DNA of 64,000 bases from Cuneatibacter sp. NSJ-177 (lineage in GTDB: Bacteria; Bacillota; Clostridia; Lachnospirales; Lachnospiraceae). The number at the start of each line of letters is the position of its first letter. Within the stretch, counting starts at the first letter, position 1. The stretch lies in assembly GCF_022867805.1 (NCBI RefSeq), contig NZ_JALIFO010000007.1, forward strand, positions 61,508 to 125,507. The letters are read 5' to 3'. The translations under genes were made by a program, and so were the position numbers. Below are positions 25,980 to 33,920 of this stretch, one piece after another. The notes under the pieces were generated by a model. The model was given only the letters and a program-made list of their open reading frames with translations. It did no database searches and was not told where the DNA came from.

Positions 25980-26693
25980 TTGTCCATTATTTCTAGTTAT
26001 ACGGTTAATTCCTCAGAAGAAATTCAAACGCATGCTCACGAATACGCACATATGATTTTGCCAATCCGGCAAAATTTTTACATCAAATTTCTAGGCCAAA
26101 CCTACCACCTGACGCCGCGTCAGATTGGCTTTGTCCCGCCGGGAGCCGTCCATGAATTTGGATGTCCGGGGAAAGCTTTGACCTTGAATATTCCTGCCGA
26201 AATGGTTAAGTCAACCGATCTTGTTTTCTTGACGGAAAATTGTGTCCTGGATATCGACACCCGCCTGGATCCGCTGATTTTCCTGATCAAGCAGGAGGTG
26301 GAAAGCGAGGACACCAGTAAAGAATCTCTCCGCTACCTGTTTTACTATCTATATGACAAGTTTGTGGAGCGCCACCGCCTTCCTTCGCTGCGCTACATGC
26401 ACGAAAACTATGCCGGGCCCCTAAGCATCGCTAAGCTCGCCTCCATCGAGAACTATAATGTTTCCTATTATACCGATTGGTTTAAGAAAAAAGTGGGCTG
26501 TATGCCCAGCGAATACCTCCAGATGGTCCGGATCGACAAAGCGAAGGAAATCCTGGCCACCACCCGCTACCGGATCCTGGACGTAGCGATGCAGGTTGGT
26601 TATAACAATGGGTCTTCCTTTGCCAGAGCGTTTAAGGCAGTGACCGGGATCACGCCCAACCAATACCGCCGTCTGGCATCAGAATCAAAATAG
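25980..26693 (+). CDS. AraC-family transcriptional regulator
   Basis: 237 aa from a TTG start at 25980, behind AGAAAGGAA. N-terminal cupin-like sensor (HAHEYAHMILPIRQNFYIKF, then PRQIGFVPPGAVHEF), C-terminal pair of HTHs: LSIAKLASIENYNVSYYTDW followed by FKKKVGCMPSEYLQMVRIDKA and ILDVAMQVGYNNGSSFARAF, ending TGITPNQYRR, as in nearly all AraC proteins. It is 25 bases upstream of the amino-acid dehydrogenase genes on the same strand, so it likely senses that substrate and activates the operon; the effector is not identifiable. Confidence 0.93.
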   Translation: MSIISSYTVNSSEEIQTHAHEYAHMILPIRQNFYIKFLGQTYHLTPRQIGFVPPGAVHEFGCPGKALTLNIPAEMVKSTDLVFLTENCVLDIDTRLDPLIFLIKQEVESEDTSKESLRYLFYYLYDKFVERHRLPSLRYMHENYAGPLSIAKLASIENYNVSYYTDWFKKKVGCMPSEYLQMVRIDKAKEILATTRYRILDVAMQVGYNNGSSFARAFKAVTGITPNQYRRLASESK

Positions 26694-26718
26694 ATCGTTT
26701 GGAAAGAGAGGGAATTTG

Positions 26719-27030
26719 ATGAGAATCGAACAGCACCCAGTTCTACAGTTTGACCGGGGAGAAAAAGTCACGTTCTCCTACAATGGACAGGACGTTGAGG
26801 GGTATACGACGGAAACCATTGCCGCCGCCCTCCACGCCGCAGGGATCCGGAAGCTGGGGACCAGCCCGGAACTGCACCGGCCCCGCGGCCTTTTCTGCGC
26901 CATTGGAAACTGCTCTTCCTGTTTTATGACAGTCAACGGGGAACCCAATGTGCGCATCTGCGTCACCCGCGTAGAGCCTGGCATGACAGTGGAAGAACAG
27001 ATCGGGAAAGGAGAAATTCATTATGATTAA
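26719..27030 (+). CDS. Small 2Fe-2S subunit of an FAD-dependent amino-acid dehydrogenase (HcnA/SoxA-N type)
   Basis: 103 aa from ATG 26719 (an in-frame TTG precedes it). Cysteines 60, 65, 68 and 81 (CAIGNCSSC ... RIC) form the plant-type 2Fe-2S site of the Fer2_4 family, seen in hydrogen-cyanide synthase HcnA, opine oxidase and hydroxyproline/proline dehydrogenase small subunits. It passes electrons between the two FAD subunits encoded downstream. Its end overlaps the next start by 8 bases. Confidence 0.88.
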   Translation: MRIEQHPVLQFDRGEKVTFSYNGQDVEGYTTETIAAALHAAGIRKLGTSPELHRPRGLFCAIGNCSSCFMTVNGEPNVRICVTRVEPGMTVEEQIGKGEIHYD

Positions 27031-28126
27031 AGAAGTGGAAATCCTTGTCATTGGCGGAGGCCCCGCCGGCCTCTGCGCCGCCCGGTCCGCTTCCAAACTG
27101 GGAGCCCATGTAATGGTCTGTGAACGGGATTATGTCCCCGGAGGACAGTTGGTCAAACAGACTCACAAATTCTTCGGCTCCGAAAAACAGTATGCCGGAG
27201 ACCGGGGGATTCAGATTGGAAAAATGCTGATCGATGAAATCGCTGCCGATCCCAACATTGAGATCCTGACCGAGGCTACAGTCCTCGGTATCTACGAAGA
27301 CGGTGTGGTAACGGTTCTTTATCAGAACCAACATCTGAAGATCCATCCGAAAAAAATAATCATTACCACAGGTGCCGCCGAAAAATTCCTTTCCTTCCCC
27401 GGCAATGATCTCCCCGGCATCTACGGAGCCGGCGCGGTTCAGACCCTGATGAATGTAGCAGGGGTGAAACCGGCGGAGCGTGTAGTCATGGTCGGCGCTG
27501 GAAATATCGGACTGATCGTATCCTACCAGCTGATGCAGGCGGGCGTAGAAGTGGCGGGCGTCATTGAGGCGGCGCCAAAAATTGGGGGCTATCTTGTACA
27601 TGCGTCAAAGATCCGCCGGGCCGGTGTTCCGATCCGGACCAGCTACACGGTAAAAGAAGCATTCGGGACTGATTGCCTGGAAGGCGTCGTGATCTGCCGC
27701 CTGGATGAGAAATGGCAGATGATTCCTGGTACAGAGGAGACGATTCCCTGCGATACCCTCTGTCTGGCTGTCGGCCTGACCCCCCTCGCAGAGCTCTGCT
27801 GGCAGGCAGGATGCCAGATGGCTTTTATCCGCGAACTTTCCGGTCATGTACCGATTTTAGATGAAAATCTGGAAACCACGGTTTCCGGCATTTACGCCGC
27901 CGGCGACGTAGCCGGAATTGAGGAAGCCTCAGCCGCCATGGTGGAAGGAAGGCTTGCCGGCTGTTCGGCGGCAGCCAGCCTTGGATATTCTCCCCAGGAA
28001 GCAAAGATTATGCTTCAGGCCGCCCGCGAGGAACTGAATGAACTTCGTTCCGGTCCCACCGGTTCTAAAATCCGCGCCGGATTGCAAAAAATGTCTGAAA
28101 AGAAAGGAGTGAAGACGGCATGCTGA
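27023..28126 (+). CDS. FAD/NAD(P)-dependent oxidoreductase subunit (HcnB / proline-dehydrogenase alpha type)
   Basis: 367 aa. N-terminal FAD-binding VIGGGPAGLCAARSASKLG, a mid-protein second nucleotide-binding fold VMVGAGNIGLIVSYQLM, and the late FAD motif TVSGIYAAGDVAG. The ATTGAAEKFLSFPG stretch is typical of the HcnB/OoxA branch. It starts inside the small Fe-S subunit gene and overlaps the next gene by 7 bases. In characterised relatives this subunit carries FAD and reduces NAD+ or another acceptor. The presence of separate Fe-S subunits resembles archaeal and clostridial four/five-subunit proline or hydroxyproline dehydrogenases. Confidence 0.9.
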   Translation: MIKEVEILVIGGGPAGLCAARSASKLGAHVMVCERDYVPGGQLVKQTHKFFGSEKQYAGDRGIQIGKMLIDEIAADPNIEILTEATVLGIYEDGVVTVLYQNQHLKIHPKKIIITTGAAEKFLSFPGNDLPGIYGAGAVQTLMNVAGVKPAERVVMVGAGNIGLIVSYQLMQAGVEVAGVIEAAPKIGGYLVHASKIRRAGVPIRTSYTVKEAFGTDCLEGVVICRLDEKWQMIPGTEETIPCDTLCLAVGLTPLAELCWQAGCQMAFIRELSGHVPILDENLETTVSGIYAAGDVAGIEEASAAMVEGRLAGCSAAASLGYSPQEAKIMLQAAREELNELRSGPTGSKIRAGLQKMSEKKGVKTAC

Positions 28127-28620
28127 TTCAGGATGGAATTCCCACCAGCGAAGATCTCTCTAAAGTCCTCCCTCCCCAAAACCGTCTGGAAACCGGACCG
28201 GTGGCCATGGCAGAATGCTTTCAAAAAATCCCTTGCAACCCCTGCGCCAAGGCCTGCCCGAAAAAGGCAATCCATGTGGAGCCGGACATCAACCAGACGC
28301 CGCAGATCGATTTTGACCAGTGTATTGGCTGCGGCATCTGCATCTCCCGCTGTCCCGGACTTGCGATTTTTGTGGTCGATCTGACTTACGGTGAGGACAC
28401 CGCCCTGGTTCTTCTCCCCTACGAATTTCTTCCACTTCCTGTGAAAGGCCAGTCCGTCCTTTGTCTCGACCGGAGCGGCCGGGAAGTAGGACGGTATCCT
28501 GTGGTAAAAGTGACTCCCGGAGGAAATAAAAACCTGACCTATGTCATTTCTGTCGCCGTTCCTAAGTCATTGGCCATGGAAGTCCGCAATATCCGCGTAG
28601 GAGGTGACAACAATGAGTGA
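28120..28620 (+). CDS. Ferredoxin-like 4Fe-4S subunit of the dehydrogenase
   Basis: 166 aa. Two cluster motifs: Cys33, Cys39-x2-Cys42-x3-Cys46 (CNPCAKACPKKAI) and Cys68-x2-Cys71-x2-Cys74-x3-Cys78 (CIGCGICISRCPG). A C-terminal domain of about 80 residues follows, without cysteines. It probably wires electrons from the flavin subunits to an external acceptor. Overlaps both neighbours by 7-8 bases, which argues for one complex. Confidence 0.88.
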   Translation: MLIQDGIPTSEDLSKVLPPQNRLETGPVAMAECFQKIPCNPCAKACPKKAIHVEPDINQTPQIDFDQCIGCGICISRCPGLAIFVVDLTYGEDTALVLLPYEFLPLPVKGQSVLCLDRSGREVGRYPVVKVTPGGNKNLTYVISVAVPKSLAMEVRNIRVGGDNNE

Positions 28621-28903
28621 AAACGCGACGATTCTCTGCCGCTGTGAAGATCTGACGCGTGAACAGATCCTGGAATGTATTGAAGGCGGCTGCCATACCA
28701 TAGACGAAATCAAACGGGTAACCCGCGCCGGAATGGGCCCCTGTCAGGGCAGGACCTGCCGGATGCTGATTGCGCAGGAACTCTCCAACTATTATCACAT
28801 TCCCCTGGAGGATGTTTTGATGCCTACCTTCCGGCCGCCCACAAAGCCGGTGACCATGGGAATCCTGGCGGATGCCTATGAGGAAGGAGGTTGTGAGAAA
28901 TGA
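28613..28903 (+). CDS. BFD-like 2Fe-2S protein subunit
   Basis: 96 aa. Start at 28613 (MSENATILCRCED) is fixed by GGAGG 7 bases upstream. Cys9-x-Cys11 and Cys44-x4-Cys49 (GPCQGRTC) match the bacterioferritin-associated-ferredoxin (BFD) fold that is fused to HcnB-type subunits in many organisms; here it is a free-standing subunit. The gene overlaps the preceding stop and the following start. Confidence 0.88.
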   Translation: MSENATILCRCEDLTREQILECIEGGCHTIDEIKRVTRAGMGPCQGRTCRMLIAQELSNYYHIPLEDVLMPTFRPPTKPVTMGILADAYEEGGCEK

Positions 28904-30045
28904 AAAAAGGGTATGATGTGGTTATCATCGGAGGCGGGATCGTGGGTTGCTCTACGGCTTTTGAGCTGGCGAAACGAGGAGTAACCGATGTCCTTCTGAT
29001 TGAAAAAGGCTATCTCAGCTCCGGTGCAACCGGACGCTGCGGCGCAGGTATCCGCCAGCAATGGGGATCCGAACTGAATGCCAGCTTAGCCATGGAAAGT
29101 ACGGAAATATTTGAACATCTGGAAGAATATACCGGATACAGCCACAGCTGTGAACTGCACCAGGGCGGCTATCTCCTGGTGGCTTACACGGAAAAGGAAT
29201 GGGAGCAATTCCAGGAAAATTTAAAAGTGCAGCACCGGCTGGGCATTGACTCCCGTGCGGTGGATCTGAAAGAAGCAAAAGAGATCGTTCCCTTTTTAAA
29301 TACGGAAGGAATGTTTGGGGCAACTTTCTGTCAGAAAGACGGCCATGCCAATCCCTTCCACTGCACTCAGGCTTATGCACAGGGTGCAAAACGTCTGGGC
29401 GTAGACATCGCAACCTATACCACTGTCACCGGTCTGACCACCAGCGGCGGCCGTATTTCCGGAGTAGAAACCGACCATGGCTATGTGGAAGCAAGGACCG
29501 TGATCAACTGTGCCAACACCAGAGCGCCAGAGCTGGCCCGGATGGTGGGAGACGAGATTCCCGTCTACGCAGAGCGCCATCAAGCCCTGGTAACCGAGCC
29601 GGTTGCTCCTTTGATGGACTGCATGGTCATGTCGTTCCACCGCTCCTATTATGTCCAGCAGACGCCTCACGGAAGTTTTGTCATGGGCATCGGTCCGCAG
29701 GAAGAACCCAGCCACAATTTCCGTTCCAGCTGGCAGTTCCTGGAGAAAAACTGCGCCATCATCTGTGAAGCGCTTCCGCCTCTTAGAAAATTGAGAGTGG
29801 TACGTCAATGGGCCGGTCAATACGATTTAAGCCCGGACCGGAATCCGATCATCAATGAAGCGGAGAAAGCCAAAGGCTTTTATAGTGTCTGCGGTTTTTC
29901 CGGACACGGCTTCATGGTATCCCCGCGGGTTGCTATCCTTTTGGCCAATTATTTGACCAACCAGAAGGATTCCCTGGATATCCGCCGTTTCAGCGCCAAG
30001 CGCTATGAAACCGGCGAGCTGCTTTTGGAGCCCGCCGTAGTCTAA
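28900..30045 (+). CDS. FAD-dependent amino-acid oxidoreductase, catalytic subunit (SoxB/HcnC/DadA type)
   Basis: 381 aa. Rossmann FAD motif VVIIGGGIVGCSTAFELAKR, the GATGRCGAGIRQQWG isoalloxazine segment of glycine/sarcosine/proline oxidases, and the C-terminal YSVCGFSGHGFMVSP motif. This subunit oxidises a secondary amine or amino acid (sarcosine, proline, hydroxyproline, glycine or an opine); the exact substrate cannot be told by sequence inspection. RBS GGAAGGAGG precedes ATG 28900. Last gene of the five-gene operon. No pyrroline-carboxylate or hydroxyproline racemase gene accompanies it in the window. Confidence 0.92.
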   Translation: MKKGYDVVIIGGGIVGCSTAFELAKRGVTDVLLIEKGYLSSGATGRCGAGIRQQWGSELNASLAMESTEIFEHLEEYTGYSHSCELHQGGYLLVAYTEKEWEQFQENLKVQHRLGIDSRAVDLKEAKEIVPFLNTEGMFGATFCQKDGHANPFHCTQAYAQGAKRLGVDIATYTTVTGLTTSGGRISGVETDHGYVEARTVINCANTRAPELARMVGDEIPVYAERHQALVTEPVAPLMDCMVMSFHRSYYVQQTPHGSFVMGIGPQEEPSHNFRSSWQFLEKNCAIICEALPPLRKLRVVRQWAGQYDLSPDRNPIINEAEKAKGFYSVCGFSGHGFMVSPRVAILLANYLTNQKDSLDIRRFSAKRYETGELLLEPAVV

Positions 30046-30125
30046 TCGAGTGGTTTTCGGGCTGCCTCGCTTGCCGGTACCGATTTCATCCCCTGATTCT
30101 CGGTACCCCTGGCCCTTAACCCAGA

Positions 30126-30165
30126 AGCGGCAAGATACAAAAACTGTATCTTGCCGCTCCTCCCT
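30126..30165 (+). terminator. Terminator of the dehydrogenase operon
   Basis: AGCGGCAAGATACA (30126-30139), 5-base loop, TGTATCTTGCCGCT (30145-30158), then CCTCCCTTTT. Perfect 14-bp stem between convergent genes; its T-run is poor. Confidence 0.75.
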
Positions 30166-30166
30166 T

Positions 30167-30685
30167 TTAATGGAAAAACCGATCCTTCTTTCCCATCGCG
30201 ATATCCAAAGCTTGTTTTTCTTCTTTCCCTAAAGCCGCCTCCGGTTCACCTTCCTTGATTTCTTTCACATAGATATAACAAGAATTTCTGCTGTGCATGG
30301 CATTCAGCAAAAATCCGGAATTCGCCATGTCCAGAACCGCCAGCGCAAAGCTGGACTGTCCTCCCATTCCTTCAAACGCGTTATATTTGACGACCCCTGT
30401 CTTCTGATAAGCACTGGAAAGCCCTTTGCTGATCACCTTCATCACGTCCTTATTGGCCAGGTCCTGATCCATCAGCTGCTGGGTATTTTCGTAGATTTCG
30501 GCAATCATATCTTCCAGAGTCTCAGCATCTTTTCCTCTCATAAAAATGTCATACCGCCGGTACAGCTTTTCCATTTTGATCAGATTGATAATGACCAGGC
30601 CCCCCAAAAAGACCAACAAACCTGCCATGATGGCAAACAAAATTACGGGGTCAAATCCCAGTTGGTTTAAAATACTATCTGACAT
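30167..30685 (-). CDS. DUF4446 family membrane-anchored protein
   Basis: 172 aa. One N-terminal transmembrane helix (VILFAIMAGLLVFLGGLVII) with a short outside part, then a basic, helical stretch and the conserved VKYNAFEGMGGQSSFALAVL core ending in a hydrophilic tail. DUF4446 proteins are commonly encoded immediately after parB in Clostridia and Bacilli, as here (16 bases downstream); the function is unknown. RBS AAGGAGGAA precedes ATG 30685. A link to chromosome segregation is suggested only by conservation of gene order. Confidence 0.9.
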   Translation of the reverse strand: MSDSILNQLGFDPVILFAIMAGLLVFLGGLVIINLIKMEKLYRRYDIFMRGKDAETLEDMIAEIYENTQQLMDQDLANKDVMKVISKGLSSAYQKTGVVKYNAFEGMGGQSSFALAVLDMANSGFLLNAMHSRNSCYIYVKEIKEGEPEAALGKEEKQALDIAMGKKDRFFH

Positions 30686-30701
30686 CTGTCAGTTCCTCCT
30701 T

Positions 30702-31628
30702 TTAAAGCTTCCGAAATAGATCCACGAGTCGCTCCAGCTCCTCAATGGAATAGTAATCCATCTGAATTTTTCCCTTGCCTTCCTCTTTCCGCTGAATCAC
30801 AACCTTGGTTCCGGTTGCGGTTCTCAATTCGTCCTCCAACTTATCATAGATAAATTGATCTCGTTCTCTCCAGCCGTCATCCTTTGGCGCAGCCTGCGGT
30901 TTCATCAGATCTTTGACCAGCTTTTCTGTTTCCCGCACAGTCAATTGAAGTTCCACTACCCGTTTGGCCGCCTCAATCTGGCGGTCCGGCTGATCCAGCG
31001 AAAGCAGCGCCCTGGCATGTCCTTCCGAGAGTTTTCCCTCTTCCAACAGATCTAAAACTTCTTTCGGCAGTTTTAAAAGCCGCAGACGGTTGGCGATGGC
31101 GGCGCGGCTTTTGCCTACTTTTTCTGCCACTTCCTCTTGTTTTAAATGAAACTCCTGAATCAGGGTCAAATACGCCTGAGCCTCCTCAACCGCATTCAGG
31201 TCTTCTCTCTGAATATTCTCGATCAACGCAATCTCCATCGCCTCCTCGGAAGAAAATTCCTTAATGATAACTGGAACTTCTTTCAGGCCAGCTAATTTTG
31301 CCGCCCGCCAGCGCCTCTCCCCTGCAATGATCTCATAGTGATTTCCTTTTTCCTGCACCAAAAGGGGCTGAAGCACGCCGTGACGCCGGATGGACTCCGC
31401 CAATTCTTCCAACGCATCCAAATCAAAATTTTTTCTTGGCTGATCCCGGTTGGGTTCAATCTGAGAAAGTTTTAACGATGTTTTGGGGATATCAACCGGG
31501 TTTTCCACAGACTTATCCACATTTTCCTCACTTTTTGTGGAAAACTTCGTGGATTTCGTGGATGGCACTGTGGATGAATTGGGAATGAGAGAGTCTAATC
31601 CTTTTCCCAGACCACTTTTTCTCGTCAT
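30702..31628 (-). CDS. parB: Chromosome-partitioning protein ParB/Spo0J
   Basis: 308 aa, usual length. A poorly conserved N-terminal tail of about 45 residues carries repeated KST/KFS motifs. The ParB N-terminal CTPase domain follows with LSQIEPNRDQPRKNFD, the GERRWRAAKLAG box and ENIQREDLNAVEEA, then the KorB-type HTH (QEEVAEKVGKSRAAIANRLR), which reads parS, and the C-terminal dimerisation domain. Its ATG overlaps the parA stop by 4 bases. Four parS sites lie within 3.3 kb upstream. It loads condensin and segregates the origin. Confidence 0.97.
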   Translation of the reverse strand: MTRKSGLGKGLDSLIPNSSTVPSTKSTKFSTKSEENVDKSVENPVDIPKTSLKLSQIEPNRDQPRKNFDLDALEELAESIRRHGVLQPLLVQEKGNHYEIIAGERRWRAAKLAGLKEVPVIIKEFSSEEAMEIALIENIQREDLNAVEEAQAYLTLIQEFHLKQEEVAEKVGKSRAAIANRLRLLKLPKEVLDLLEEGKLSEGHARALLSLDQPDRQIEAAKRVVELQLTVRETEKLVKDLMKPQAAPKDDGWRERDQFIYDKLEDELRTATGTKVVIQRKEEGKGKIQMDYYSIEELERLVDLFRKL

Positions 31629-32401
31629 ACCTGTTCCTCCCTCTGATACTGAATCACTTCTTCCGCCAATAACCGGTAGCTTTCCGCCCCCGCCGACCTT
31701 GGATCATACTGATTGATCGGTAATCCATGGCTGGGGGCTTCCGCCAAGCGGACATTCCTGGGTATAATCGTCTTATAAATGTTTTGCTGAAGGTTATTTT
31801 TTACATTTTCCACCACTTGAAGAGAAAGATTTGTTCTGGCGTCATACATGGTAAACACCACACCTTCCATCTGCAAGTCCGGATTTAGGCGCTCTTTTAC
31901 TAGATTAATGGTATAAATCAGCTGAGACAGCCCTTCTAAGGCATAATATTCACACTGAATCGGGACCAGGACGGAACTTGCCGTGGTCATGGCATTTACC
32001 GTCAGCATACTCAATGATGGAGGACAGTCAATCAATACATAATCATATTCGTCCTGCACCTTTGCGATTTGATCCTTTAAGATGTATTCTTTCCGATCCA
32101 CTCCAATCAGCTCAATCTCTGCTCCGGAAAGATTGACATTGGAGGGGATCAAATCCAATCCTTCCACTACCTGATGTAAGATACACTCTTCTACCGACGC
32201 ATCTCCGATCAGCATTTCATATATGGTGTTCTCCGGTTCGTTTTTTTCGATTCCGAAACCACTGGTTGTATTTCCCTGGGGATCCAAGTCGATGACCAAA
32301 ACTTTTTTTCCTAGTTCCGCTAGCGATGCGGATAAATTGATGGCGGTTGTTGTTTTTCCCACTCCGCCCTTTTGATTTGCTACGGCAATAATCCGTTCCA
32401 T
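31625..32401 (-). CDS. parA: Chromosome-partitioning ATPase ParA/Soj
   Basis: 258 aa. Deviant Walker A KGGVGKTTTAINL (signature Lys11 and Lys16), Walker B LIDCPPSLSMLT and the C-terminal SHGLPINQYDPRSAGAESYR typical of small chromosomal ParA/Soj. It lacks the N-terminal HTH of plasmid ParA. Dimerises with ATP on nucleoid DNA, is stimulated by ParB, and in Bacillus also tunes DnaA. First gene of parA-parB-DUF4446. Confidence 0.97.
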   Translation of the reverse strand: MERIIAVANQKGGVGKTTTAINLSASLAELGKKVLVIDLDPQGNTTSGFGIEKNEPENTIYEMLIGDASVEECILHQVVEGLDLIPSNVNLSGAEIELIGVDRKEYILKDQIAKVQDEYDYVLIDCPPSLSMLTVNAMTTASSVLVPIQCEYYALEGLSQLIYTINLVKERLNPDLQMEGVVFTMYDARTNLSLQVVENVKNNLQQNIYKTIIPRNVRLAEAPSHGLPINQYDPRSAGAESYRLLAEEVIQYQREEQV

Positions 32402-32447
32402 TTGCTGCCTCCCGCCATTTTATGGCTGTTGGATGTTCTGAGGAGTA

Positions 32448-32481
32448 AAATTGGAATGTTTCACGTGAAACATTCCAATTT
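32448..32481. promoter_or_regulatory. parS site 1 within a 34-bp perfect palindrome
   Basis: The core TGTTTCACGTGAAACA is at 32457-32472. The symmetry extends to 17-bp arms (AAATTGGAATGTTTCAC and its complement) across 32448-32481. It lies 47 bases upstream of parA and may also act in parAB autoregulation. Confidence 0.93.
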
Positions 32482-32558
32482 GTCATGGCTAGTATAGCAT
32501 ACTTTTCTTTTTATTTCTATAGATAAGGGAGAAAACTTATGAGAATTTAGGTGGAGCC

Positions 32559-32632
32559 AAGGGGGGCCGATCTCAGAGTTGCGATGCCCGAACGGCCCCC
32601 CTCGGCACTCCCCCCTCTTGGGCACGCTTTTG
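32559..32632 (+). repeat. Dispersed repeat family 1, copy C
   Basis: AAGGGGGGCCGATCTCAGAG, TTGCGATGC, then CGGCCCCCC, CACTCCCCCC and TTGGGCACGCTT. GGGGGGCCG (32561-32569) and CGGCCCCCC (32593-32601) form a perfect 9-bp stem. It matches the inverted copy at 11602-11527 almost throughout. Confidence 0.75.
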
Positions 32633-32695
32633 GGCTGGTATTTTAGTGAGTGATTATAATAGTATTGTTAATGTGGTATTTGTAATTTTTTTTAC

Positions 32696-32711
32696 TGTTT
32701 CACGTGGAACA
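32696..32711. promoter_or_regulatory. parS site 2
   Basis: TGTTTCACGTGGAACA, identical to the reverse complement of the Bacillus consensus TGTTCCACGTGAAACA. Confidence 0.93.
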
Positions 32712-32754
32712 TTTTGGTTAGTTAATATAGGCTTCATACTTTATATGATACTAG

Positions 32755-32891
32755 GGTCAAAAGCATGACTTTTGGACTCGCAAAACATGAGATAGTAGCC
32801 CGTTCGGGCGGATTTCGATTGTTTTTAGGGTTTTGGGAGCACGCAGTGCGGAGTATTCCGTGGCATCACGAGAGAAAAATACCTTTTGACC
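32755..32891. repeat. 137-base element with 9-bp terminal inverted repeats
   Basis: GGTCAAAAG (32755-32763) and CTTTTGACC (32883-32891) bound a segment whose GC content differs from its AT-rich surroundings and which has internal pairs such as CCCG-TT-CGGG near 32800. It has no coding capacity. It looks like a small non-autonomous mobile repeat, but no second copy is in the window. Confidence 0.5.
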
Positions 32892-32963
32892 TTACATCTT
32901 TATATTATATGTATTAGTTTGACGTGGATATGGAATACAATTATTAGAATGCCTTTACTCTGT

Positions 32964-32991
32964 TTAAAATGTTTCACGTGAAACATTTTAA
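32964..32991. promoter_or_regulatory. parS site 3 within a 28-bp perfect palindrome
   Basis: Core TGTTTCACGTGAAACA at 32970-32985, with symmetry extended to 14-bp arms (TTAAAATGTTTCAC). Confidence 0.93.
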
Positions 32992-33189
32992 GATTTTTGT
33001 TTTTGGTGTTTTAGTTTAATTTTTTTTCTGGGCTTTTTATTACCTGATTTTCTGTTTTTTACTTTTTGGGCTTTATTTGCCTTTATGTTTCTTCATTTCT
33101 TATTTTTTTCTTTGTCATTCTGCTGTAATAATTTCTTTTATTTTTCTCATTTCTATTTTTATCCTATTTTGACGTTTCCGGTTATTTTT
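32992..33189. other. 198-base T-rich, strand-asymmetric stretch
   Basis: Non-coding. The plus strand is very rich in T and poor in A, with many runs of 4-8 T. It separates parS site 3 from the GNAT gene. No hairpin or gene seen. Confidence 0.6.
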
Positions 33190-33726
33190 CTATTCTTTTT
33201 CCCTTTTATGTGCTTGCCAGTCCATTTTGATTAGGGAATACATCTTCATGTCTAGGATTTGACCGTTTTTTACTGCATTTTGTCTTAATGTGCCTTCGAA
33301 TTGAAATCCGTTTTTTTCGAGGATGCGGCAGGATGCGGTGTTGTAGGCGAAGGGTTCTGCGTATATCCTTATAATATTGGTTTTGGTGAAGATTGTATGG
33401 CAAATTTGGCTTACTGCGCAGGTACCTAGGCCTTTTCCCCAGTATGGTTCTCCAATGTAATATCCCATTTCTGCGGTCCGATTGTGGATGTTTTCCTGAC
33501 GGAAGACGCCGATGCTGCCAGCTACTTGGTTTTCACAGAGAATTGCAAACGCATAAGTTTTATCCGGGTCTGCGTTTAACATGGCTTGTATGTATTCTTC
33601 TGCGTCCTTTTTCGTATAAGGATAGGGCAAACCATCTCTTAAGTTATTCATGATATTTTCATTATTGAGTAATAAAGACAAGGTCTCAGCATCTTCTAAT
33701 TTCCATTTTCTGATCGTACAATTCAT
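33190..33726 (-). CDS. GNAT-family N-acetyltransferase
   Basis: 178 aa from ATG 33726; an in-frame GTG at 33738 is an alternative. The sequence follows the RimJ/RimL (Acetyltransf_3) pattern: LRDGLPYPYTKKDAEEYI, then AGSIGVFRQENIHNRTAEMG, YYIGEPYWGKGLGTCAVSQI (acetyl-CoA loop, GKGLG) and ASCRILEKNGFQFEGTLRQN. Such enzymes acetylate ribosomal protein N-termini, amino acids or antibiotics; the substrate is not predictable. The gene is AT-rich and stands alone between parS sites, where noc is found in Bacillus, so it is a likely later insertion. Confidence 0.88.
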   Translation of the reverse strand: MNCTIRKWKLEDAETLSLLLNNENIMNNLRDGLPYPYTKKDAEEYIQAMLNADPDKTYAFAILCENQVAGSIGVFRQENIHNRTAEMGYYIGEPYWGKGLGTCAVSQICHTIFTKTNIIRIYAEPFAYNTASCRILEKNGFQFEGTLRQNAVKNGQILDMKMYSLIKMDWQAHKREKE

Positions 33727-33808
33727 TGTAATTCTCACTTTCTTTTATTTGACTTTTTTTCTCTATTCTGGGATACTTTACGAAATAGAAAATTAACCTA
33801 TGAAAGAT

Positions 33809-33920
33809 ATAATTTTGCGCCGCAAATGTGTTGTGCCAGCAACTTTTTTTCTTCTATTTGTGTATATTGCCTTTGCGGAGTGGCATTTCATAGCTGACGG
33901 GCTATGAAATGGCACTCCGC
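33809..33920. repeat. Dispersed repeat family 2, copy 2, with 20-bp hairpin
   Basis: Shares TTTGCGCCGCAAATG, CAGC.AC, ATTTGTGT and GCGGAG pieces, in the same order and spacing, with 21502-21570. It ends in a long stem: 33875-33894 (GCGGAGTGGCATTTCATAGC) with 33901-33920, one mismatch, 6-base loop. Confidence 0.65.
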
